Source of the DNA: Stipa capillata
Lineage: Eukaryota > Streptophyta > Magnoliopsida > Poales > Poaceae
DNA length: 64,000 nt
Assembly: GCA_019208055.1 (NCBI GenBank)
Contig: JAGXJF010002514.1
Location: forward strand, 124,001-188,000
Direction of reading: 5' to 3'
Shown piece by piece: positions 10,937 to 23,870 of this stretch. The translations under genes and the position numbers were made by a program. The number at the start of each line of letters is the position of its first letter. Positions within the stretch are counted from its first letter, which is position 1. A model generated the notes under the pieces. It was given only the letters and a program-made list of their open reading frames with translations. It searched no databases and was not told where the DNA came from.

Positions 10937-12987
10937 ATGGGTTTGGGATTCGGAGCGCCATTTTTCCTCCTCTTGCTGGTCCTCGGCGCTGGAGCTGTGC
11001 CGCAAGACAAGAGGGTTCTTCGAGATTATGGTATGTTCACTCATACTATGTTTAATTCTCTTCGTATCAAAACCGTGACCCCCATATGCAACTGGAGAAT
11101 AACTTCTAGATTTTCTGCAATGAAAACATCATCTCTTGAGGCAAAACTTCCTGTGTGTGCACTATCGTAATCCATATGTCTATATGCACAGCTGCTGAGG
11201 GTATGATGCCTACTTAAAATTGAAACTGAAGCTGAGGATAGCATGTTTCTTACCTTCACCTTCTTATGCTAGTTACTTGGGTACATAAGGTTCATCGTGC
11301 TGTGCGTCTGTTGGGATCAACCGCTTACATTGTGCCAATGTGGCATGATGTATTGTTGCTTTAGTGCTATACAAATTTTGTATGGTCGTACAAAGATAGC
11401 CATTTGATGTATAGTCGTATAAGGATAACCATCACAGTAGACTGACAACAGCCATTTTCACTGTTAACATCACTAAATTCTCTCATATGTTAATGCTTGT
11501 TCTGTATGCCTTACACAATGATAGTTCAAGCATGCTTGTTTTGAAGCTAATTCTTGCCAATGCCAATATTGGGCAAACCACAAGCCTCCAAATGGTTTGG
11601 TGCCAAAATTTGGTAGTGCCTACTACAATTTGGCAAGAGTTGTGCCTTGTTAGTAACAAACCAAGCAATGGCCTTGCCAAATTTTGGCATGCCCTTACTT
11701 TGGCAAGCTCTATTGTTGGTTTTCCCCAATATTAGCATTGGCAAAAGTTGGCCTCAAACCAAGCACGCTCTCTGTTTCCCTAATTCGAGGTATAGCTAGG
11801 AAATATGGGAATAACAAGATGTAAGCATAATGTGGCAAATGTTAGAAGAATTTAAGCTTAAGAAAATGCTCATCCTTGTGCTTGCAATTGTTCGTTGGCC
11901 GATAACATTGATGATAATATGTGATTTATTTCTTCTCAGTTCTTCTTGATCTTGCTACACTTGAGGCCCGAGATTCTGGTTCAATCTACAAGGAGCAAAT
12001 TACCTCTAGCAAAATTCCTGTCCCTGTTGAGAGGGGCAGCCCACTATGCTCAGCCTGTGAGAACTTCACAAATGAAGCTGTCAGTTATCTTAGTGAAAAA
12101 CAAACACAAGATGAGATCATGGAGATCCTTCATGGCGCTTGTTCTCAGACATTCTCCTTAGAACAGAAGGTAAAAACTTCTATAATGCCTTCCTACATGC
12201 CATGCTGGAAAGATGCTCCCTAAACACTGATAGTATATGAACTTTTTTTTTCCATCAACTCTTTGTATCTCTGCAGTGTGTTGAGATGGTGGACTCCTAT
12301 GCAAGTCTTTTCTTTGCCAAGATCGCCGAGATCAAGCCAGACGAGTTCTGTAAACAGTATGGCCTCTGCAGGGACGTAGCTCTCTCTGGTGGGAAAAGTG
12401 AAAGCACTTGCGCATTTTGCCACCGTCTCGTCGATGAAGTTCTCTCCAAAATGAAAGATCCTGATGCACAGGTAACTTCTTTACTTTACTGACAATAGTT
12501 TCTGTCCTGAGCTAACCTTTCCGCCTCTTAACATTTTCCCATGTGATATCTGTAGTTTGAGATAATTCAACTTCTCATCAAGGAGTGCAACAAGGTTGAA
12601 GGCCATGTCCAGCAGGTAAGCTATTTGTCACTTATTTTCTATGACTCCTTGATGTTTTCTACACCATCACGCAATCTTTCAGCTTCACTTCTGCGCATCA
12701 ATAAACCGTTTGAAATTTTTATAGAAATGCTTATCTGTGAAGCCTTATACTAGGAGCCCTTGTCTGCTCCTTCAGTCAATGTGCAATAGTATACAAGGAT
12801 GACATGGTTTGTTGTTCTCTGTTGGCAGTGCAAGAGAATGGTTCTGGAATACGTCCCCCTCATCCTGGTCAATGGCGAGAAGTTCCTCGAGAAGAAGGAT
12901 GTGTGCACGCTTATGCAAGCCTGTGACACCAGCCAAAAGAGGACGGTCGGGTCATTCTTCGACGGGGGATTGCGGAGCGATGCGTGA
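10937..12987 (+). CDS. Saposin B-type domain protein (prosaposin-like)
   Basis: Coding exons 10937-11030, 11940-12169, 12277-12471, 12556-12615 and 12829-12987 splice in frame to 245 residues. A hydrophobic N-terminus (FFLLLLVLGAGA) is a signal peptide. Two saposin B domains follow, each with six cysteines in the family spacing: the first from CSACENF to CKQYGLC, the second from CAFCHRLV to CTLMQAC. In characterised families such domains are stabilised by three disulfides and bind lipids or membranes, usually in vacuole or lysosome-like compartments. ATGs in the leader intron are spliced out, which supports the 10937 start. Function in this plant is inferred from the fold only. Confidence 0.92.
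11540..11750. mobile_element. MITE-like inverted repeat in intron 1 of the saposin-like gene
   Basis: TTGCCAATGCCAATATTGGG near 11550 is mirrored by CCCCAATATTAGCATTGGCA near 11723-11743, with AT-rich sequence and more GGCA/TGCC palindromes between. No coding capacity. The superfamily is uncertain. Confidence 0.55.
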
Positions 12988-13439
12988 AGGTAGGATGGTC
13001 ATTGCAGGCACACAGTGAAAACAGCGTGTTTCATCAAGCTATTGTTGTACATATATTGGCCAAATGGTGGTTGTGTTGGGTTAGGTTCCTGCATTCTTTT
13101 GCATGGCCTTGTACTACAAAGTGAGCTTTGTGAACGTTCAACAGGCGACGCTCTTTCAAGTCAGTGTGCGTAGACTTGTTCTTTTCCTGAACGGGAAGAC
13201 TTTATTGATCTCCTGGCCTCTGCATTAAGAGGATGCACGCAGTCCATAATGTGTATAGACTTGTGCTACTATTTCAATGTACTTGTGCGCCATATCCTGT
13301 GTTGAGTGAATTCTTACCTACATTCAGAGGTCTGGAAAAAGTGAAATGTAGTAAGCAACGGATGCAGTCAGTCAAACTTATCCTTCCAAACATCAGCAGC
13401 TAGCAGTGAAACTGAACACCGTGCTCCTGTCAGACCGGG
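12988..13439. other. 3' flank of the saposin-like gene
   Basis: Probable 3' UTR followed by AT-rich sequence; no other feature recognised. Confidence 0.5.
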
Positions 13440-13745
13440 TGGTATCTGGATCGGATAAGGGAGCACCATTTTTTTAAGATCGAGAAACCCGCGTAGTAAT
13501 TTGGCTTGCGTCAGGTTGGTCTTGTTAGCAAGTCGATAATGTACTTGAGCTGAGACAATAGAAAGCCATCACCATGGCGATGGACCTCCATGCCGAGGAA
13601 GTAACTTAGATCACTGCAAAATCATCTTGAAGCTGAGCAGCAGCCGTGGTCGAGGAGCTAATAATGATGACGTCGTCAACATAAATAAGCATGTGCATGA
13701 CAACGCCACCTCGATTGAAGACGAAGAGGGAGACATCAGCGACAG
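13440..13745 (-). pseudogene. Copia reverse-transcriptase remnant
   Basis: On the minus strand 13745-13490 encodes HMLIYVDDVIII, the YVDD catalytic box of Ty1/copia reverse transcriptase, then AAAQLQDDFA. After a frame change it continues SYFLGMEV and GFLLSQLKYIIDLL. A stop and a shift near DDFAVI show it is dead. No LTRs were found next to it, so it is an isolated fragment. Confidence 0.8.
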
Positions 13746-15301
13746 ACAGGAGGGGTGCATCCTGTTTATCTTCCTGCCGTGCGGAAAATTGAAATTCCCC
13801 TAGGGTTCAGGTTTTCAAGTGGCTTCTATCTCAAAACAAGATTTTGTTTCAAGTACAACACACAGACACACGCATACACATATCATTACACATATGCGCT
13901 CATACAACGTCTACTGAAAATTGGAATCGCAGAGCTTGAAGATTGACAAAGTTACCACAGACTTATCGGTATTGACGGATACATCACCTACCACTAAAGA
14001 AACTGTTTTGATGAGACTTAATCGCGGTCGTCAGGTGCGACAGGTGACATGTGTCAACTGTCCAACCTATCGCGACGTCAATTTTGTCATTGCGTCGTGA
14101 GGGGGGGTCATTTTTGACATTGACCACGGATGTGGGGCCAAATGTGCCATCTTACCAAGATTCCTAATCCTAACAGCGCCACCTGCCGGGCCAACTTGTC
14201 CACCGGCGGCTGGCCAGGGGTGTGATGCGCGTCTTTAATGTGAGGAGAGGCGAGTGTGCCCAGGGAGGGAGCTGCTCTCACCCCGGTAACATTTCGACGG
14301 CTGCCGGACCTGACAGCCATGTGACAATTATCTCTGTCTTTTTTCTTTTCTATTTCTCACGAGACCGAAAGGACAGAAAATAAAGAAAACAGCGGGACTT
14401 TCTTCCCCTTGCACATATCTTGAGGCGGCGCATATCACGATGACATCACTATTTTGAGCGAGAGCGTATAATTGTTTATTCCACGAGCCTGTCGTTCGGT
14501 GTCGCCCATAAACTGCTGTAGGCTGAACAAGATTTTACGACCACGTGACCACATTTTTATGGCCTAACATGATATTATCGCGTGTCAATATGAACTTTTT
14601 GTGGTTCTTACATCTGATGTATGACCACGATTTTACTATACCTAATGACCACAGATTTATGGTACTACACTCCAGTTTTAATTTTAAAACAAAAAGAAGG
14701 TAAAATTCAAAACGTGTACCTCATGCATATAACCATATATGTGATGGTATTCTAGTATGTCACGATTAGGAGGAGTCGTAAATTACAATCGGGTGCGCAC
14801 GTCTTTTCTTTTGCTCACGGTTTTAATGCCCACACATTGAACCTTCGTCTCGGTAAGCAGGTGAAAGTCGAACCATGCACTTTGCTTAATTTGTTTGTCT
14901 AACCAGCTAGACTATATACTTGATTGTAAAAATGTCCCCAGTAATTTACGTGCAGATTTGCTGAAAGTGGTGGGTTGGGAGTGTCTGGCTGGTTGGTTGG
15001 TTGGCCCCGTTTTGTGTGGAGAGAACGAGCCTTTTCCTACAGCTATGCTGCCAAAATTTCGTAAATACAACCTAATGAATTTCGTTACAAACCGTGCCTT
15101 TCAATATAAATCGGGCTTTACGCCTTTCGCTAAAATACAGAGAAACAAGAGAGAGAACGCCAGATAATTCGAGTGACTCTGAAGGATAAGGATCAAAATG
15201 TTCTTTTCTTTTAAGAGCGCATGCTCTTATGTCATTTTGAGGCATTTTAAATTTCTAAAAATTTTACAGAAAAACTAATGTATATTACTGTACACGTTAA
15301 T
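13746..15301. other. Intergenic, no gene recognised
   Basis: AT-rich, with a short CA-rich run near 13858-13885. No protein or RNA gene could be supported on either strand. Confidence 0.5.
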
Positions 15302-16262
15302 TGTTGGAAAATTAGACAATTTCGTGATTAATTTCAGTAAACAATTCATGACTAAAACAAATATTAGCATGCATAGATCTAGCATACTAGGTGAACAGAA
15401 CAGCAGCATCGCACATGCAACAGCAAGCATACTTAAAGACAGGATCAGATCACAGCGCACGTACTGATCGTTTGTAGATGAAGTAACCGTGGCTGTTGCA
15501 GAAGCGATGTTGTTGACGACGACGTTGGTGAAGACGGGTCGAAGCAGACGGCGGCGGAGACGACGGTATGCGGCACCGCCTGACTTGGATGGAAGACGAC
15601 CCGTGGTGACGAATGTGAGCAGTCGCGCGTAGCGCTTCCCAAAAACCTAATTCGTCCTCTCCCGGTGCAGGATCACAAGGACGAGAGGTTTCGGAGACCT
15701 GCTCTCCCTCTCGCCGGTGCACGCCGGCGTCTGGGATGGAGTAGATCACTGTGGCGGCGCAAGTACCAAGAGGAGGCAAAACCCTAATATTTTTTAATCT
15801 ATCTTTGGCTGCGGCCGGTAAGTCATATATATAGGAGAGCCCACGCGGTCTCGTGTCGCGATCACGATCTAAACCGTTTAGATTTCCAATATGTAAACTT
15901 ACCGATCAAGCAAACAACAAACTTGCCTGCCAAGAAACCAAAAAATAAAACGGCAAAAGGAAGCCGCGCTCCTGCAAGGCCACGGACCGGATTTCGGCGA
16001 ACCATTCACGCGTATGTCGCGCGCCCTTCGGCCCGGCCCCGGCCAGGCGAGGCGAGCGCGCGCGTGTGGTGCTTCTCTTCTCTCCTCATACCAATCACTA
16101 AGTGTGGTGGGGAGAACTCACTATATAAAGTGGTCTCCCACCTCCTCCACTAGCAATATGGGACTAAACTCTTGCACCACCTCTTGTCATTTATTCATGG
16201 GCCTTTGAGATTTATTAGGAATTTCAGAAACTACACATGGGCCAAGCCCATTAGTTCTAACA
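15302..16262 (-). mobile_element. Probable Copia-type LTR
   Basis: On the minus strand the segment starts TGTTAGAACTAATGGGC and ends TTTTCCAACA. It contains AGTCCCATATTGCTAGTGG with a TATATA box downstream (CTATATATATG near 15825) and a GC-rich R/U5-like part. This layout fits an LTR of about 960 bases read right to left. The five bases on each side (TTAAT and ATAAC) do not match, so a solo LTR is not proven. An ORF of 109 codons inside it is judged non-genic. Confidence 0.6.
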
Positions 16263-16725
16263 ATAACGTATGCACCTGCATATTTTTATCTAGAAATATG
16301 TCACTTATGGCCCGGGCGAAAAAAATACTTCATGCAATATATATGACTCGAAGTTTTTGTGTAGAACATAGATGATTATATTTTTATATAAAAATTTACA
16401 GATTCATATATTAAAGCATACACTATATTCATATGAAAAAGTATAATTGTTGTGAATTTTGAGGCGGTCCAAAACGAGACAAGAACCTATGCTCTTAGGA
16501 GTAAAAACTATTTTCGGTCGAGGATAATGCAGCGAGAAGATCAAAAGAAATGGGTGGTGTTGTGTACGGGGTTGATAAGACTGGACGACGTGGGGCTGTG
16601 GCCACAAGAAGCGACGCCCGCCGTTTCCCCTGTAAATAACGATCTGTGCTACGTGCAGAGACATCACCTGCGCAGCTCACCTTTGTCCTGTAACCGTAGT
16701 CGTCAGCTTGCTAATTGGTGCCTCC
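16263..16725 (+). other. Upstream region of the BURP-domain pseudogene
   Basis: AT-rich; no clear TATA box or other element assigned. An ORF on this stretch overlaps the pseudogene's first exon and is not supported. Confidence 0.4.
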
Positions 16726-18535
16726 ATGGCTATGCACCTCGCCAGCCTCCTTGGCTTCGTATTGTTCGGTTTCTCAGTACCATGCATGCGTCTCGGTTCT
16801 AAATTGTTTCTTTATCACTTCAACACTCTTGCACGCATGCCTCCTACTTCTTTCGGGAGGAATAATGCTATATATGTTCTATTGCTCTTAATTTCCATGC
16901 AATCATGCATAATTGTCTAATCGGGTACGTAGTAATGAAACTTTGGTTAATCTATCTGCTGTGTTCGTGTGTGGATTTGTAAAGTTTTACCTTCGTTTGT
17001 AAATTAGTGACATCTAAAAGATGACACGCATTCAAACTTTTCTAATTTTGGTTACTAATATATAAAGGTGGAACTGTATGATCATACATTTTTCATAAAC
17101 AATGTACACAAAATCTTTATAATTTTCTATTAACGTATATGTAAAAAATAACGGTCACATGTATGTTCGAAATTGTGTCAATATCCAAACGTCATCTATT
17201 TAGGAGTATTATACTCCATGGCCATGGAAAAAAAAAGAAATTAAAAAGTGAAATTCAAAACGTGCATAAGCGCTCTGGTCGGAATTTGGGTCAGATTAGA
17301 TAGAAACAACTAACATATAACAGAAGGTGCACGAATCACGGTTTGAATACGAAGAGAGTACATGGTATATATACAGGTGTTCAAACTGCTGCAAACTACG
17401 GTCCTGATTTTGCTTGATCTGCAGAGTTTATCATAGAGAGATCGAGTAGATTGAGTAGCTAGCTACACATGCATAAATCGTACGTGTAGAGTAGCATATA
17501 TATCGTATAGCTACTGATGGATCTCTCTTGTAATTTGTATATGCAGATTGCGTCAGTAGGAAGCCATGCAGATGCAGCTCAGGATCCGGAGCAATACTGG
17601 AAGTCTGCTCTTCCAAACACTCCCATGCCAAGCTCCCTCTCTCAGCTCCTCAACATTCCAGCAGGTATCGATCATATTATCTCTGCAAACAGCTCCGTGC
17701 CCGTGGTCGGATTCAGGCTAATTAATTAAACACCTGATCAACATGTTGACATTGCCCTTGATCTTCTCCACAGCCGGAGGCACGTCCGTCAACGTCAAGC
17801 CTGGCAGCGGCTGGACCAAGGGCGGCGCCGGCGCCGGCGGCCACGTGCAGCCTTCCAACATTCGTTACGACAGTGCCGCAACGGAGGCGCAGTTGCAGGA
17901 CGATGACGACGCCGGCGTCGCGCTCTACTTGCTGGAGACGGACATCCACCCCAGGGAGAAGCTTACCCTCCATTTCATGGCCGCCACGGACGGAGAGAAG
18001 CTCCTCCCACGCAGCGAGGCCGACGCCATCCCCTTCTCCTCGGAGAAGCTCCCCGAGATCCTCCGCCGCTTCTTCGTGAACCCGGGCTCCGTCGAGGCAG
18101 CCGAGATGGCGCAGACGCTGCACGACTGCGAGAGGCCGGCGAACAAGGGCGAGAAGAAGGCTTGCGCCACGTCCCTGGAGTCCATGGTCGACGATCACCA
18201 CGTCCAGCCTCGGGTCCAGCCGACTCAGGGCCGCGTCGACCGTCGTCGGGAAGGAGGGCTCCCCGAAGCAGGAGTACACCGTGACCAAGGTGCCACGCGG
18301 AGCCGTACGCCTACGCCGTGTTCGCGTGCCACCTGACGCAGGCGACGAGGGCGTACACGGTGTCCGTGGTCGGCGAGGACGGCACGGCAGCGGAGGCCGT
18401 CGCGGTGTGCCACGCCGACACGGCCGGCTGGAACCCGAGGCACCTCGCGTTCCAGGTGCTCAAGGTGAAGCCCGGCACGGGCCGGTCTGCCACTTGGTGA
18501 CGCAGGACGGCGTCGTCTGGCCCCGCAGCGGCTGA
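16726..18535 (+). pseudogene. BURP-domain protein gene with three frameshifts
   Basis: Exons 16726-16776, 17547-17664 and 17774-18535 have good GT-AG borders and join in phase. Exon 1 encodes a signal peptide (MAMHLASLLGFVLFGFS). Exon 2 gives QDPEQYWKSALPNTPMPSSL. Exon 3 gives the BURP domain start (ALYLLETDIHPREKLTLHF), LPRSEADAIPFSS and CATSLESMVD. The frame then breaks near 18192 and again near 18300. It continues YAVFACHLTQATRAYTV and VAVCHADTAGWNPRHLAFQ, breaks a third time near 18479 where one base is missing in GTVPVCH, and ends VVWPRSG. The first CH pair expected before YAYAVFACH is also missing. Intact relatives (RD22/RAFTIN type) are secreted wall proteins. Confidence 0.88.
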
Positions 18536-20152
18536 AGCCATGCATGTAGCCGGAAGTAAGTGCATGCATCCGCCCTTGGTTCTGTACACTAGCTGTAGTA
18601 CGTACAGTTTAGTGCTTCCTATATATGTGGATGTCACGGCAGATACTACTATATGGTATCTTGTATTTATCTATGCTTACAGCGGCCTATTTGCTGTGTA
18701 GTTCAGCACGTGAATGCAATAAAAAGATTTGTACTTACTTGCCTCTCTTGGCCTTCAATTAGAAAGGACCTGCAGGGGATCTGCACTGCCCGGGTACGAG
18801 ATCGGTCAGACCAGTCACGGAATTGACCGCAAATGGAAGACGGATCCAAGATTGATTTGAAAACCTTTGATGACACGTGTTGCACGAAGGTGACATAGGG
18901 TCGGTCAGACCGGGCTGATGCAGCAGAGGCAGCTTTCTGCAGTGTGAGCCAATGCCAGCTCGCAGGACCGAGAAGAGCCACAACTTCTAGCGCACGGCGA
19001 TGTATAGGCGCGAGCGTAGGACACGGTGGTGTCAGATGAGGCCACATGGCTTCATTTTGACAACGACGTGGACCGATTCAAGTTAACATGTACGCGGAAA
19101 AATGATGTCGACTCGGAGGGTGTGGGTGACGTGATGGAGTCACAAAGAGTCTTATTGAAGATGAAGTCAGAGTGCGACACGGACTCTACTCTGAATCGTG
19201 AAAGTTTTTCCCGATTAGATTCGAAGTCCTACTAGAATTCGAGGTGTTCGAATCGGACAAGAAGAGGACTATGAGAGGCCTTTAAAAGGAAGAGACCAAG
19301 GGGAGACTACGGGTAAGAGCTCTAAAAGTGTATCTTGATCCTTTAAGTGGGTTTTCATGATTATGATAAAACGATTCAAAGACTAATATGTGTATCAAGT
19401 GTGATCAGGTGTTTTAGTTCTAAAATCAATGTTAAAACCAATGTTGTCGATTTCTGAATTTTTTAAAGAAAAAACGGCTTGAAGAAATGAAAATCGTTGT
19501 TTACCATTGTGTATATCCAATTCCAGTCCAATATATAGAGGTGATCCAGCCAAGCTCACGCTTCCATTTAGAAATGGATGAGCCTGCAAAAAACAGAAAA
19601 AGAATGACAGTGATTGCAGAGCTGCCGGTTAATCACACCTTGTATGAATCTACCTTAACAGGATTCAGGTGCTGCTTGTTTTCTGTCCCCGGAAAAATTA
19701 ACAGTGACTCACAGGAAAAGAGCACCAGAGTTGCATCTCTAAGCAAGCACTAAAAGTGATATAGTCAGTGTTAAAAGTAATAGATGTTGTCCCCATTCTG
19801 AGCTAAAAGGATGGGCCAAACTGGGCGTTATCCTGAAAGAAAATACTAAATATTTCCCCACTATCACACAAGACAAAGGTACATAGAGAAGAAGTTAGTT
19901 GCAAGGAGGGACCCTCTGGAACTCAGACGCAAAGTAATAACCTGGTAACTGAACAGGATGGAACTCTGACAGAAGAATGACAGAAGAATGTAAGACTCTT
20001 GTGGGCTCCTCTTCTTCGTCTCTCTTCCTTCCAACCTTCTTCCTATAAATACAAAGGCATGCACGGGGAGAAGTATCAGGTAAACACACAAGACGCACGG
20101 TCGAGAATCAAGAGAGTTATGTACAAGCAAGGAATAGGAAACACCTGAAGCC
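18536..20152. other. Repeat-like intergenic sequence
   Basis: Contains paired motifs around GGTCGGTCAGACCGG (near 18805 and 18903) and text resembling rice LTR sequence at 18740-19330, but termini were not found. The last 150 bases hold the remnant promoter of the next pseudogene. Confidence 0.35.
20044..20051 (+). promoter_or_regulatory. TATA box of the TANGO2-like pseudogene
   Basis: TATAAATA lies about 100 bases upstream of the ancestral ATG at 20153, a normal plant spacing. Confidence 0.5.
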
Positions 20153-20715
20153 ATGTGTATAGCTGCATAGATTTGGCAGGCTCACCCTCAGCACCAACTC
20201 CTCCTCCTGCTCAACAGAGATGAGTTCCACAGCAGGTACAGGATTTCATTTGGTTTCGTTGATCCTTGTAGTACTCCAAGCTGAAAGTGATATCTCTGCA
20301 CTGGGAGCTCTAATTTTGGAATTTAGCTCTTCTCCCTATTGAATTACATTTTCCAAGACAAAAGCTCCATGAACCACAAATCATATGTCACGCAAACGTT
20401 CATATCCTAATACCCATGCTCACGATTGTTCACCCAGCTGCATAGCAAAATTTCCCTAGAAAAACATTTTCCAATTGCAGAATAACAATGATGTGTGCTC
20501 ATCTGCTGTTGATGGATTAATGCAGGCCTACAAAGGCAGTCGAATGATGGGGGGGAGGGCTCAATGAAGGTTATTGGGGGCAGGGATGTGCTTGCTGGAG
20601 GGACATGGATGGGGTGCACCAAGGATGCCAGACTTGCCTTCCTGACCAATGTGCTCGAGCCTGATGCCATGCCCGGCGCACGCACTAGGGGAGACCTGCC
20701 CCTCAGGTCTTGCAG
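20153..20715 (+). pseudogene. TANGO2 / NRDE (DUF833) family fragment
   Basis: Exon 1 (20153-20235) reads MCIAA, then a stop where Trp is conserved, then IWQAHPQHQLLLLLNRDEF. Exon 2 (20526-20715) begins PTKAVE, has a second stop (TGA for TGG) and one extra G in a G-run. It then reads MKVIGGRDVLAGGTWMGC, KDARLAFLTNVLEPDAMPGA and RTRGDLPL before another one-base loss at its end. Splice sites are still recognisable. Later exons of this roughly 260-residue family are missing. Animal TANGO2 is linked to Golgi/ER and lipid homeostasis; this copy should be non-functional. It lies tail-to-tail with the GAUT gene. Confidence 0.88.
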
Positions 20716-21017
20716 GTACATGCGGCAAAACCTATCAAAAGCTTCTTCAGATCATTCAAGTCCGTCTGTGTATTCTTTTGGCAATTCATATTCATACAAC
20801 ATCTAGTGTATTCTCGAGTAAACAAAAGAATATTTACTACGTTGCGAAGTATAAATCACTGTGCACACAGTTGATACATGAGTTATAGCTAGATTATTAA
20901 GCGCAAGAATGACAAGATTATGAAGCTGAACTATGTTAGACATATCACTACTCTGCTAACTCCCTCTTGGTGAAAATCTTGTGCTCCAAAAGGTACCAAA
21001 ACTGAATGATACATATG

Positions 21018-23870
21018 TCATTGTTTGCTTGTGTAGCAATGCCGAATGTGCGAGCTGTCAACATCTACATACTTGGACCAGTAGGTCTTGTACTTGGAAA
21101 TGGCAAGGTCCAGCCAAGGCTTGTAATTCCCGTTGTAATGAACTACCGCTGCATTATCGATTTCAGCAATGTCAACAGTTGGATCGTAGCCAAGGCCCAA
21201 GACATGCCAAGTGCGATCCAATGGATATGTCAAGTTGTAGAAGGTAATTAGCCCTGGAGGCAACGTGCCCAGCTTCCACAACTTGCGATCCTCATTCTAC
21301 AAAACAGCTTCTCTTAGTAAGTGAAACCAATAAAAGTTACTAATAAGTTATCGTTGTAAGATGACGTCATAGGCATAACATACACTATACATGTAATTCA
21401 ACAATATAATAACACTTTCCTTGCTCCATTTCTTACCAAATCTTGCCAATAATGATATATTCCTGTGATGTTTCGCTTCTTCCACTCCTTCAGGTCAAAC
21501 ATGTTCATCCCAAAAGCCCACCCACAAGCACGTGGATCGAAGTTCTCTGAGATCTTAGGATGTGAGAAGTTGAGATAAGTGTCGAAGCGATGGAAACTTT
21601 CTTTGCAGGTTTCAACTGCACCATTTACCATCTCTTTAAGATCAACATCCCAAAGGGGTGTCAAGTCCTTCTGCACAACAACATCATCATCGAGAAACAG
21701 TATCTTGTCAAGCTTGGGATGTATTTCTGGCATGTAGAACCTAAGATGGTTGAGCATAGACAAATATTTTGGGTTCCTGTACTTCAGATTCTCATTCCCA
21801 TCAGAGAGTGATGACGGATCATGTGCTTTGAAGTAATATTCCTTGAGATGAGCTGACTCAAGTTGCCGCATAACTGAACAATAAGACGAATTGAGCCACT
21901 TGAAATTGTCGATGTTCTCCACATGGACAATAGCAGGGCGAGGAGAATGACTGATAAACCACATCTTCATAGCTGCAAAATTAAGCCTGTCAGTGACGAT
22001 GTGGAACACATGCTTCTCTGGTTCCTTGGCATGTGTCACAGTTGATCTAACAACTACTGAGGCTGCAAGGACATTATCAGAAAATATAGCATAGTGATAG
22101 AGTGACCGATCCTCAAGCTTTGCTTTGTCTTCTTCGTCCTTCAAAGCAGCATCATGAAAATACTCCTTGATCACACCATCACGAAAATAATAATCAGTTA
22201 TCAACTGCATATGTAGGCAGTGCAAGGGCATGGGAACCGTCTTTGCAGCATGCTGAACCAGGAATGTGTTCTGCTTCTTCACTGTGTCAATATTTAGTTC
22301 CACGGACTGCAGCATAACACGCAATCTTCTTGATACTTCACCAGAGTTGTACAGAACATCTCTAGCTGAAGACAACACATGTCCCATTGCTTTTGCTCTC
22401 TCTAAAGCACTGCATAAGAAGTGAGGGTGATACGTGATCTATCCTTCAATGCCAATGCAAATAAGGAACTAAAGAGAAGTCTTAAATTTCTGAGGTGTAA
22501 AATGGAGTACCTCGAATCCAGTTCACTATCCATATGTGCATCCCCAATAGCTGCTTTGCTTTCTTTTATGCACCTCATGAGTGATGCACACACGTCAGGT
22601 TCGTTCTGGGAACGTGCAATGGTGGCATACACCTTCGCCATTATTATCTGATCTTTCATGAGCTTTAGTGTGGAATCTGTATTAGTATGGTGGAACTCCA
22701 GCCTCCATATGTTGTAGCTGGCTTTTACTTTATTATCAAAGTTCCTCGAGCTGCTTGTTGCCACGTTTTGCATGTGTAATTCAACCTCCTTGTCCATATG
22801 AAGCAGCTCCCGAATCCGCTGCTCCTTTCTTCTGCGCCGAAATAACTGCAGGAACCGTGATGTTACAGAAAATCGACTGAAATGACAAACAGTTGGCAAA
22901 TTAGGGAGTGAACAAAAACCCTTGTAACATAAAGATGAATAGCCATCCCCTGGAATCACTATATAAGACAAATAATGATTGACCTCTCGCTTTAATTTTA
23001 TTGGATCGGTTATTTTGGTTGCCGAAACTCCTGCACTTGTAAGATTGGTGACTTCTGATCCAGTGACCTGCAGCTGCTCCTCAGCAGACTTTTGCTATCA
23101 AAACAGGAGAAGAACCAACGGTAGGAGTTAGAAAATAAAACATTGCATTAACTTGTACACATGATCCAACGCATTTTTGTTCATGACATACAATTATGGC
23201 AGCCGGCTGGCTATCTCTCAGCAACAAAGGGTTCTGCCAGATGGAGGACGACACGAATTCTCTGGCGGTAACTTTGAACAGCTTGATCCGGCCATCCTGG
23301 TCCGTGTACGCAATAGTCTTATCGACAACTTCCACATCCTGCCAAGCAAACATAATGCACATTTTTTTAGTATAATTAACAACAAACATGGCTAAAAAGT
23401 TCCTGGCCTGAGAAGTCAAATAACCTGTAAATCACCGCACCCTTGGCAGCCCCCGGGACCCTCACGTTTGCTGGCGATTCAAGAACACGACAGCATCAAA
23501 GTTAGAACCTTTAAGGGCATGCATCGGTTGTGATGGTTCTTACGTTTGGCGGTGGTCGGAGAAGAGCCACAGCGACACCACCGATCTGATAGAGGGGACA
23601 TGGACGACGGCCTGCGGGACCGAAGCGGGAGGAACAGTGATGAGGAAGGAATCCGTAACCAGCATTCCGCCATTGCGGTGAGGAAGTGACGAGTGAGTGA
23701 GTGATGACGGGACGGATACCTACCTGGAAGGAGAGGAAGAGGAGGACGAGGACGAGAAGGAGGAGCGCGAGGAGGCTGGAGCGCCGCCGCCACAAGGGGA
23801 GGAGGCCTCTGGGAGACGTTGCCGCGGCCGCCGACAGTGAGGAGGAGGAGGTGGTGGAGGGGAACGCCAT
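21018..23870 (-). CDS. GT8 galacturonosyltransferase-like protein (GAUT family)
   Basis: Eight exons on the minus strand: 23870-23724, 23611-23544, 23470-23425, 23338-23192, 23094-22984, 22845-22511, 22409-21437 and 21296-21018. They splice in frame to 701 residues. Residues about 33-48 (LLALLLLVLVLLFLSF) are a single signal-anchor helix, as in type II Golgi enzymes. The GT8 catalytic domain holds the metal/nucleotide-sugar site LFLDDDVVVQKDL (about residues 523-535), CGWAFGMNMFDL, and C-terminal HYNGNYKPWL. Relatives transfer galacturonic acid to pectin homogalacturonan in the Golgi. The 68-base second and 46-base third exons are the least certain part, placed by frame and splice signals. 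Nearest resemblance is to the GAUT3/GAUT4 type, by memory only. Confidence 0.92.

Noticed and set aside
15450..15779. 109-codon minus-strand ORF
   Set aside because: Lies in the R/U5-like part of a probable LTR and has no protein similarity that I recognise.
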